A stretch of DNA of 13,027 bases. It comes from Gammaproteobacteria bacterium (GTDB lineage: Bacteria > Pseudomonadota > Gammaproteobacteria > Porifericomitales > Porifericomitaceae). Shown one piece after another: positions 1 to 5,653 of the stretch (its first letter is position 1; each line of letters starts with the position of its first letter). A program made the translations under genes and the position numbers. The DNA lies in the NCBI GenBank assembly GCA_028817255.1, contig JAPPQA010000122.1, positions 1 to 13,027 on the forward strand, read 5' to 3'. The notes under the pieces were generated by a model that saw only the letters and a program-made list of their open reading frames with translations, was not told the origin of the DNA and did not search any database.

Positions 1-81
1 GCCGGAATGACAGAAAAAAACCCCGGAATGACAGAAAAAAAGGCCCGGAAGGACAGCCCCCCCCGGAATGGCGGAAAAAAG
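1..81. repeat. Array of CCGGAATGACAG + A-run short repeats
   Basis: Four spaced copies of a 12-base core occur: CCGGAATGACAG at 2-13 and 23-34, CCGGAAGGACAG at 45-56 and CCGGAATGGCGG at 63-74. Copies 1, 2 and 4 are followed by runs of six or seven A; copy 3 is followed by a C run. Core starts are 21, 22 and 18 bases apart. A related fifth core, CAGGAATGGCGG, lies at 228-239 at the end of the inverted-repeat element nearby, so both probably belong to one repeat family. The array starts at the window edge and may continue leftward. No credible coding sequence lies here. Function is unknown. Confidence 0.75.
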
Positions 82-109
82 TGCCGAAGACGGTTTTTAC
101 GCAGCCTGG

Positions 110-234
110 AAAGCAGGAATCCAGCGTATAAAGCGCACGCCTCGCGCTCCTTTTAAGACAGGCGCGGGCCGCCCGGTGCCGCAATGTGCGCGTACCGCGC
201 TCTACTTGCGCTGGATTCCTGCTTTCGCAGGAAT
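110..234. repeat. Inverted-repeat element with internal hairpin (dispersed-repeat-like)
   Basis: The 17 bases at 110-126 are a perfect inverted copy of 209-225 (core GGATTCCTGC), with 82 bases between. The right arm also folds on itself: ATTCCTGC (215-222), loop TTTC, GCAGGAAT (227-234), a perfect 8-bp stem. The pattern GGATTCC(T/C)GC-loop-GC(A/G)GGAATG resembles intergenic dispersed repeats seen in several proteobacteria, such as the dRS3-type ATTCCC...GGGAAT motif of Neisseria; that likeness is from memory. The hairpin is downstream of pilQ, but neither strand has a following T-run, so I do not call it an intrinsic terminator. It could still protect the pilQ mRNA 3' end. Confidence 0.65.
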
Positions 235-338
235 GGCGGGGAAAAGATGCGTACTGGGATACGTTTTAATCAGAGTATCCTTAGCGGTTGCAGTTTACGG
301 GCGCAACGCGGTTGCGGCGGTTGCGGCGCGACGGCGCA
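235..338. other. Non-coding stretch downstream of pilQ
   Basis: No gene is supported between the repeat element and the pilQ stop. Small features seen are GGATAC...GTATCC (257-262/275-280, 12-base loop) and repeats of CGGTTGCGG at about 310-327. Neither makes a convincing Rho-independent terminator on the minus strand because no T-run follows. A downstream partner of pilQ such as aroK is not present in the 338 bases available. Confidence 0.5.
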
Positions 339-2456
339 TCAAATATCCTCCCCGAGGATCTTGGGCGTCACGAATACGAGCAACTCCCGCCTCGTGTTTG
401 ACTGCCGCCTGTCCCTGAACAAGAAGCCCACATAGGGGAGGTCGCCAAAGAAGGGGATACGGTTCGTGTTGTCCACTTTATTATCGCTGAACACGCCTCC
501 CAACACGACGGTCTCGCCGTCCTCGACCAGCACGTTGGTACTCAACTCATTGGTGTCTATGATCGGGATATCGCCGGCCTGCGCGGACTCGCTCTGGCTG
601 TCCTGGCTCACGTGCAGATCGAGCAGAACCCGTTCGTCGGGAGTAATCTGCGGGGTCACCCTGAGCGACAGCACTGCCTTGCGGAACGAGACCGCGGTCG
701 CGCCGCTGGCCGACGCCTCCTGGTAGGGAATATCCACGCCCCTTTCCACAACGGCCTCGCCCTGATTCACGGTGATCACCTTCGGGCTGGCAATCTCCTC
801 GGTCTTGTTATCGGCGATTGACGCCTGCAACTCAAGGTTCAGGAGCCAGGAGCCTACCTTGCCTATCGCCAGACCGAAGCGCCCGGCCGTAGCCTCGGCG
901 ATGGGAAGAGCGGTGATGTAACCGGGACTGCCCGCCTCTCCGCAAAACCCGGGACAAGGATCGTCGCCGGCTGCGACATCCCCCCTGTTTCTCCCGCCGA
1001 ACTGAAAGAACCGGCCCTTCGTGTTTCCCGTCCGGGAATATCCGAACCTCACTCCCAGATTCTCGACGAATTCCCTTTGCGCGGTGACGATCCGGGTCTC
1101 GATCAACACCTGCTTCACCGGCACATCCAGGCGGGCAACCATTTCCTTCACCGCCGCTATGGTGGCACTGATGTCTTGCACGATTAAGGTATTGGTCCGC
1201 TGATCCACCGTCGTACTGCCCCGCTCGGACAGCAAATTATACGCTTCCCCGCGAATCAGTTCCGCCATATCCGTGGCCCTGGCGTAGTTGATCGAAATGT
1301 ACTCGGTTTGCAAGGCTTCCAGTTCCTCAAGCGCCTGGACGCTCTCCAACTGTGCCCGCTCGCGGGCGGACAGCTCCTCCTGGGGAGCCACGATGATCAC
1401 ATTGCCTTCCTGTCGCATCCCCAGGCCCCGGGACTTCAGGATGATATCCATAGCCTGATCCCAGGGCACGTTTTTCAGGCGCAACGTGACATTCCCGGTG
1501 ACCGTGTCGGTGGCGATCAGATTGAAGCCGGTGAAATCGGCAAGCAATTGCAGGACCGCCCGCACCTCTATTTCCTGGAAATTCAGGGACAACTTCTCTC
1601 CCACATAAGCGAACCGGTCCGCCTTGAGGGCTTCCTGCTCTTTCTCCGACAGCGGCTTGACCTCGATCGTGAGATCGTTATCCGTCTGATACGCCAAATA
1701 GTCATAAGCGAAGTCGCGCATGACGATCTTCATCTGGGTGCCATCCGCATCGGAAAAGACGTCGATCTCATTGACCGGGGTGGCGAAATCCACCACTTCC
1801 ATGCGCCTGTCCCATTCCGCGGGCAACTCTACCCCGCGGAAAGAGACCTCCAATTCCTTGCCGCTACGGTCAATGCGCATATCCACGGCCGCGTCGGAAA
1901 AAGACACCTGGACCAAACCCTCTCCCTTGTTGCCGCGGTGAAAATCCACATTCGTGATTCGATACCCTTGCTCCACGTCGGCCAATTCGACGCGGGCTGC
2001 CTCTGCCGCCCGTACCCGCGCTATTCCCTGGTCCTCGTTCAGGGAAATCAGAACCGTGTTGCCCTCGACCTGAATATCGTAAGGCACCATCCGAACCAGG
2101 TTGATAACCACGCGCGCCCTGCCGGCCGCCTCCAAGGCAGTAACTCCGTCAATCTTCCCGACCCCTATAGGCTGGGATTTCTCGGCAAGATTGACCGAGA
2201 CTCCGGGGAAATCCAGCGCGATCCGTGCCGGGTCGTCAATAGTAAAATGCCTGGGAGCGGCGACCTCATCGGAAAATCCGAGCTCCAGCAAGACCCGGTC
2301 GCCCGGACGGACCGTATAGTCCACCCTGTCCAGGGTCTGCGCCCAGGCCATCGGAAGCCAACTCATGCCCAACAACCCGAATGCCAGCGCCAGCCCGCAA
2401 CAGCCGGCACGAGATTCCCGTCGGATGCCCCGTCGGGTGCATTTCGCTGTATTCAT
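339..2456 (-). CDS. pilQ: Type IV pilus outer-membrane secretin PilQ
   Basis: PilQ forms the outer-membrane ring through which the type IV pilus is extruded and retracted. The 705-residue product has a cationic N-terminus and hydrophobic signal peptide ending near AWA (about 37-39). Two AMIN-type peptidoglycan-binding domains follow (about 43-140 and 166-268), then an STN/N0 domain (about 288-360), a secretin N1 domain (about 385-450) and the secretin core (about 450-701). The core has family hallmarks such as VDIPYQEASASGATAVSF (574-591), VTPQITPDE (600-608) and GGVF (653-656), and ends TPKILGEDI. The ATG at 2456 is chosen because GAGGAC lies 6 bases upstream. An in-frame ATG at 2486 overlaps the pilP stop (ATGA), but its purine-rich stretch abuts the codon with no spacing. 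It is the last gene of the operon. A Cys pair (C501, C505) in a loop is noted separately. Confidence 0.96.
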   Translation of the reverse strand: MNTAKCTRRGIRRESRAGCCGLALAFGLLGMSWLPMAWAQTLDRVDYTVRPGDRVLLELGFSDEVAAPRHFTIDDPARIALDFPGVSVNLAEKSQPIGVGKIDGVTALEAAGRARVVINLVRMVPYDIQVEGNTVLISLNEDQGIARVRAAEAARVELADVEQGYRITNVDFHRGNKGEGLVQVSFSDAAVDMRIDRSGKELEVSFRGVELPAEWDRRMEVVDFATPVNEIDVFSDADGTQMKIVMRDFAYDYLAYQTDNDLTIEVKPLSEKEQEALKADRFAYVGEKLSLNFQEIEVRAVLQLLADFTGFNLIATDTVTGNVTLRLKNVPWDQAMDIILKSRGLGMRQEGNVIIVAPQEELSARERAQLESVQALEELEALQTEYISINYARATDMAELIRGEAYNLLSERGSTTVDQRTNTLIVQDISATIAAVKEMVARLDVPVKQVLIETRIVTAQREFVENLGVRFGYSRTGNTKGRFFQFGGRNRGDVAAGDDPCPGFCGEAGSPGYITALPIAEATAGRFGLAIGKVGSWLLNLELQASIADNKTEEIASPKVITVNQGEAVVERGVDIPYQEASASGATAVSFRKAVLSLRVTPQITPDERVLLDLHVSQDSQSESAQAGDIPIIDTNELSTNVLVEDGETVVLGGVFSDNKVDNTNRIPFFGDLPYVGFLFRDRRQSNTRRELLVFVTPKILGEDI

Positions 2457-2462
2457 ATCTTT

Positions 2463-2468
2463 GTCCTC
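2463..2468 (-). promoter_or_regulatory. Ribosome binding site deciding the pilQ start
   Basis: On the minus strand GAGGAC sits 6 bases before the ATG at 2456. This supports that start over the in-frame ATG at 2486 and over the much longer open frame reaching 2666, whose extra residues overlap pilP and have no secretin or signal-peptide character. Confidence 0.7.
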
Positions 2469-2482
2469 ATCTCGCGCAGCAT

Positions 2483-3043
2483 TCATTCCTCCAGCAGGGA
2501 GAGGGACGCCTCGCGCTGCCCCCAGCGCCCCTGACTGTCCTGAAACAACTCCCGGATCTCGATGCGATCCTCGGTAATATTCACGATCTTGCCTATGTTC
2601 TGACCCATGTAGTTGTTCACCTTGACCCGATGCACAACCCGATCGGGATCGATGATAATTCCCCAACGACCGCTGTCGTTCTCAATGAGCCCCACCATGC
2701 GCAAACTGTCCAACTCGAAGCTCTCCAGCTCTTCTTTGCTGCGCTCGGAAAGTTCGTACTGCCATTCCGGATTGATCTGCTCGCTGGCCAAATTGCTTTC
2801 TTCCTCCTGTTGCAAATAGAATTTCACGAACGGATCCCGCGCCTGCAGCTCCCCTGCCTGGTACAGGTACAAGGGAGTCCGCTTGAATTCGGGCAAGGCA
2901 GGGATGCCCGATCCGGGACGCGCGTTCACCTCGTCCGCATAAAGCTCCAGGTCGGAGATATCCCCGCCCAAAGTGCACCCCGTCAGCAACGCCAGCAGCG
3001 CAAGACTGCCGCCCCGAAAGAGATGCAGGCATATTTCTCTCAT
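2483..3043 (-). CDS. pilP: Type IV pilus alignment lipoprotein PilP
   Basis: PilP is the periplasmic lipoprotein that links the PilN-PilO inner-membrane pair to the N0 domain of the PilQ secretin. The 186-residue product starts with a lipoprotein signal: a hydrophobic stretch, then the lipobox LTGC with Cys23 as the lipidated residue. A long, probably extended linker (about 24-105) carries the family's DPF motif (70-72). A compact C-terminal beta domain (about 106-183) begins with LDSLRMVG (111-118) and includes WGIIIDPDRVVHRV. The length is normal for the family. The ATG overlaps the pilO stop by four bases (ATGA), and GAAGAAGG lies upstream. Order and spacing put it in the pilMNOPQ operon. 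Confidence 0.95.
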   Translation of the reverse strand: MREICLHLFRGGSLALLALLTGCTLGGDISDLELYADEVNARPGSGIPALPEFKRTPLYLYQAGELQARDPFVKFYLQQEEESNLASEQINPEWQYELSERSKEELESFELDSLRMVGLIENDSGRWGIIIDPDRVVHRVKVNNYMGQNIGKIVNITEDRIEIRELFQDSQGRWGQREASLSLLEE

Positions 3044-3639
3044 TGCTGTCCGCCTTCTTCCACGCTCAAGGCGCGGTAGGTCTTGGCAATGATCGTCATC
3101 CGCAGCACCGAACCGGCTCCCCCGGCACTGGCGATCCCGATGTTATGCGTGGTGACGATCCGCGGCAGGGAGGAAACGCCGCTGACAAAACTGCCGAATT
3201 GGTGATAGTCTCCCTCCACGCTGATTTCTATGGGGAGCTCGGCATAAAATTCCTTCAGGTTTTCGTTCTGAGGCCGGAATGACTTGAATTCCAGACCAGC
3301 CGACAGGCCCGTCTGGGATATATCGATCAACAAACCTTCCATCTCTGCCTTGTTCGGCAATTGCCGCAACAAATCGCCGAACGATTCCTGTATCTGCTTC
3401 ATCTGCTCCTTTAAGGCATTCAGGTTGGCCGCTGTCGTCTGCTTGGTCTCGAACTCTTCTTTCAACTGCACCTCCATGTTTTCCGCCTGCCCCAACTGCT
3501 CGCGCAAACCGCGCACGTCGAAATGCCAGATAAGATATAACAGGACCGAACATAAGACGGCGACGATAACCAACCTGATCGCGATCGGCCAGGAGCCGAT
3601 CTGCGAGAATTCCAGAGTTTTCAGTTCCGCAATATCCAT
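3040..3639 (-). CDS. pilO: Type IV pilus inner-membrane alignment protein PilO
   Basis: PilO pairs with PilN through similar folds to build the periplasmic part of the alignment subcomplex. The 199-residue product has a short cytoplasmic tail, one transmembrane helix (about 18-38), a coiled coil (about 42-92) and a C-terminal ferredoxin-like domain (about 95-190). The segment LPNKAEMEGLLIDISQTGL (94-112) is typical of the family. The open frame extends upstream to 3774, but the extra residues overlap pilN and are Arg/Ser-rich. The ATG at 3639 is preferred because it lies 4 bases after the pilN stop, with a weak GCAGG ribosome site inside the pilN tail. Its stop overlaps the pilP ATG, suggesting translational coupling. 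Confidence 0.95.
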   Translation of the reverse strand: MDIAELKTLEFSQIGSWPIAIRLVIVAVLCSVLLYLIWHFDVRGLREQLGQAENMEVQLKEEFETKQTTAANLNALKEQMKQIQESFGDLLRQLPNKAEMEGLLIDISQTGLSAGLEFKSFRPQNENLKEFYAELPIEISVEGDYHQFGSFVSGVSSLPRIVTTHNIGIASAGGAGSVLRMTIIAKTYRALSVEEGGQQ

Positions 3640-3643
3640 CGGA

Positions 3644-4246
3644 TCAACCTGCCAGCTCCCCTTCCTCGTCGGACTCGGACTTGGGCTGCACCTGTTGGAT
3701 CTGCAAAGAGAAATGGCTGAGACGACGCGCCTGCTTTCCCTGCCCGCCCGAGCCCGGCTCGTCTTTGCTCTCAATCAGGCTGAGGCGGGGATTGGCCAAC
3801 CACTCCGAACTGTTCAGGTTGCGCATCAGGGAAGACACGCGGGCGTTTGACTGCGCCACACCGGTAATCGTAAGCGTGTTGCCGCCTTGCTTAACGGCGG
3901 TAAAGCTGACCCCCTCCGGTATCCGCCGCGCCAAATCGTCCAGCAACCGCACATTGAAGGGCCTGCTGCCCTGCAACTCTTCAATAGCGCGCATCCTGGC
4001 GATCAGCCTGTTCTTCTCATCCTCCAGCGCCCTGATCTCCTCGATCTTTTTGTTGACAATTTCGATCTGCGCGTTCAGATAGTTATTGCGGCTATTCTGG
4101 TAATCAATCAACCGCACATAAGAAAAATGCACCACCACTCCCAGGAACAAGGCCACGATCAGCGCCAGGCCGAGCAAAGTGAGAAATTCGTTCTGCTTCT
4201 GGCGGCGCAGTTCTTCGCGCCAGGGAAGTAAGTTAATCCTTGCCAT
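3644..4246 (-). CDS. pilN: Type IV pilus assembly protein PilN
   Basis: PilN is a bitopic inner-membrane protein whose cytoplasmic N-terminal peptide docks in PilM and whose periplasmic part pairs with PilO. The 200-residue product opens with the diagnostic PilM-binding motif INLLPWR (4-10), then one transmembrane helix (about 21-41), a coiled coil (about 50-92) and a ferredoxin-like domain (about 98-187). The C-terminus is an acidic tail (ESDEEGE). The ATG overlaps the pilM stop by one base (TGATG), and AGGAG lies nine bases before it. A Gly/Lys-rich loop (about 164-174) interrupts the last part of the domain; it is probably a flexible surface loop. Confidence 0.96.
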   Translation of the reverse strand: MARINLLPWREELRRQKQNEFLTLLGLALIVALFLGVVVHFSYVRLIDYQNSRNNYLNAQIEIVNKKIEEIRALEDEKNRLIARMRAIEELQGSRPFNVRLLDDLARRIPEGVSFTAVKQGGNTLTITGVAQSNARVSSLMRNLNSSEWLANPRLSLIESKDEPGSGGQGKQARRLSHFSLQIQQVQPKSESDEEGELAG

Positions 4247-5313
4247 CAGTCGAAACTCCTGAGGGCCAAACCGCAGCAGATCATCAATGAAGGCGCATCG
4301 CGCGTGAGTTGCTCCTCCGAAACTCGAGCGGCCTTTTTCATCTTCGCGAACGGATTGGCAATCGTCGTGGGAATGCTCACCTGCTCCTCGACCAAGTCGC
4401 CAATACCCGATACGGCGACCGAACCGCCCGACAGCAAGAGGTAATCAATGCTGGAGATATGGCTGGCGGAGTAGAAAAACTGGGCCATCCGTCCGATCTG
4501 TTGCGCCATGGATTTCTTGAACGGATCCAGGACATCGGCCTCATAGTTATCGGGCAGCCCTCCCTGCTTTTTCGCCATATCGGCCTCCTCGTAGGAAAGC
4601 CCGTACACCTCCTGGATCTTCTCGGTCAACTGGTTGCCGCCGAACGAGTCCTCCCTGGAGTACATGATTCGCATATCCTTGAGTACGCTGAAGACCGTGC
4701 TGCCCGCGCCGATATCCGCAACCGCCACCACCTGCCCTTCCGCGGATTCCTCCCCGTATTCCTCCTCCATCATCATGGCGACGGTATTCTCCAGGGCGAG
4801 CGTTTCGATATCCACGATCTTGGGGATCAGGCCGGCCTGCTCAAGCACCATCACGCGGTTATCCACGTTTTCGCTGCGCGAGGCCGCCAACAACACGTCC
4901 ACCTGCTCGGGATTGCCCTCGGTAGGCCCCACGACCTCGAAATCCATATGCACCTCTTCCAAGGGAAACGGGATATGCTGCTCTGCCTCAATTTCGACCT
5001 GAAGTTCCAGATCGCTTTCCGAAATATTCGCCGGCATGTTAATCACCTTGGTGATCACCGAAGAGCCGGCCACGGCCACCGCCCCATGCTTCAGCTTGGT
5101 GCCGGACTGCTTCACCGCTTTGGCAAGGGTGCCGCTAACCGCCTCGACATTCGATATGTTCTTTTCTACCATCGCCTCGGCAGGCAAAGGAACGACAGCG
5201 TAGGCATCCACCCGAAAGTTATCCCCTCGGGCCCCCAGCTCAAGCACCTTCACGGAGGCGGCGCTGATATCAATCCCCAGCACGGGAACGGCAGGACGGG
5301 CAAACAACGGCAT
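4246..5313 (-). CDS. pilM: Type IV pilus actin-like ATPase PilM
   Basis: PilM is a cytoplasmic, FtsA/actin-like protein that binds ATP and the N-terminal peptide of PilN, linking the pilus motor to the alignment complex. The 355-residue product shows the actin-fold motifs: phosphate-1 loop GIDISAASVK (13-22), phosphate-2 loop ADIGAGSTVFSV (199-210) and adenosine motif LLLSGGSVAVSGI (292-304). The SHS2-like insert includes EIEAEQHIPFPLEEV (107-121), which is highly characteristic. Length is typical. The ATG at 5313 has a near-perfect AGGAGG eight bases upstream. It is the first gene of the operon, and a good promoter lies about 180 bases upstream in the region shared with mrcA. Confidence 0.97.
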   Translation of the reverse strand: MPLFARPAVPVLGIDISAASVKVLELGARGDNFRVDAYAVVPLPAEAMVEKNISNVEAVSGTLAKAVKQSGTKLKHGAVAVAGSSVITKVINMPANISESDLELQVEIEAEQHIPFPLEEVHMDFEVVGPTEGNPEQVDVLLAASRSENVDNRVMVLEQAGLIPKIVDIETLALENTVAMMMEEEYGEESAEGQVVAVADIGAGSTVFSVLKDMRIMYSREDSFGGNQLTEKIQEVYGLSYEEADMAKKQGGLPDNYEADVLDPFKKSMAQQIGRMAQFFYSASHISSIDYLLLSGGSVAVSGIGDLVEEQVSIPTTIANPFAKMKKAARVSEEQLTRDAPSLMICCGLALRSFD

Positions 5314-5321
5314 ATCTCAGG

Positions 5322-5327
5322 CCTCCT
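5322..5327 (-). promoter_or_regulatory. Strong ribosome binding site of pilM
   Basis: On the minus strand a full AGGAGG lies eight bases before the pilM ATG. It is the strongest Shine-Dalgarno sequence I noticed in the window and fixes the start at 5313. Confidence 0.8.
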
Positions 5328-5445
5328 GAATCGCTTCAAGACCCCTGCCCCGTTTCACGGCGAACGAAGAAGGCGGGCAGAGACAGGAAACCTTAACCTG
5401 GTCGTCTTCCCCCCTTGTTCTCCATCCTCCTTGTCCGGAGCAAAG

Positions 5446-5464
5446 GGTTTTATTATCTAAAACC
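5446..5464. promoter_or_regulatory. Inverted repeat GGTTTTA-N5-TAAAACC, candidate operator or leader hairpin
   Basis: The arms 5446-5452 and 5458-5464 match perfectly over seven bases around a five-base centre. The site lies between the two divergent genes and about 25-45 bases downstream of the inferred pilM transcription start. It could be a dimeric repressor site or a hairpin in the pilM leader. No T-run follows on the minus strand, so it is not a standard terminator. Confidence 0.4.
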
Positions 5465-5495
5465 AGCATTTTGTACGAGTAAGCTTTAGCAGAAG

Positions 5496-5525
5496 ATTAT
5501 AGCACCTTTCGCCTCTTTGCGGCAA
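5496..5525 (-). promoter_or_regulatory. Sigma-70 type extended -10 promoter for pilMNOPQ
   Basis: On the minus strand a perfect TATAAT (5501 down to 5496) is preceded by TGC, giving the extended -10 element TGCTATAAT. Eighteen bases further upstream is TTGCCG (5525 down to 5520), matching four of six bases of the -35 consensus. Transcription would begin near 5489 and run into pilM. This is inferred from sequence only. Confidence 0.6.
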
Positions 5526-5573
5526 CTGGGTTAATATTTGCCCATGAAAGCAAAGATTTGCCGCCGCTTTTGC
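5516..5573. promoter_or_regulatory. Cluster of four TTTGC motifs, possible regulator site
   Basis: TTTGC occurs on the plus strand starting at 5516, 5537, 5557 and 5569. The second and third share ATTTGCC and lie 20 bases apart, about two helical turns, and an opposed GCAAA at 5550-5554 makes GCAAAGATTTGC a small palindrome. The first copy touches the inferred -35 of the pilM promoter. A five-base motif in AT-rich DNA can recur by chance. Confidence 0.2.
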
Positions 5574-5653
5574 GCTTTACATGCCACAACAGTTAAGCAT
5601 TCTAGCGTATTACGTAAATAAATGCAAGTTTCTTATCAAGGATTCCGAAACCA

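Larger units (their letters stand above)
5314..5653. other. Divergent control region between pilM and mrcA
   Basis: These 340 bases contain no gene and are more AT-rich than their surroundings in the right-hand two thirds. They hold the inferred pilM promoter, a perfect inverted repeat and a group of TTTGC motifs, listed separately. For mrcA I see only weak plus-strand promoter candidates: a TTTACA -35-like hexamer at 5576-5581 has no good -10 at the right distance. The predicted pilM transcript would have an untranslated leader of roughly 175 bases. Confidence 0.7.

Noticed and set aside
1..81. CRISPR array
   Set aside because: Units are only about 12 bases with A-run spacers of 6-10 bases; there are no unique 30-base spacers and no cas genes.
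215..234. Intrinsic terminator for pilQ
   Set aside because: The hairpin is perfect but no T-run follows on the minus strand, so it is listed as part of a repeat element.
68..435. Short plus-strand frames in the left repeat region
   Set aside because: They consist of translated repeat elements and DNA opposite the pilQ 3' end; no ribosome site or family resemblance.
1308..2534. 408-codon plus-strand frame opposite pilQ
   Set aside because: Antisense shadow of pilQ; His/Leu-rich translation with no recognisable family.
2457..2666. N-terminal extension of pilQ up to 2666 (775 residues in total)
   Set aside because: It overlaps pilP, has no signal peptide or secretin character, and the ATG at 2456 has a well-placed ribosome site.
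4309..5460. 383-codon plus-strand frame opposite pilM
   Set aside because: Antisense shadow of the pilM gene, whose actin-fold motifs are clear.
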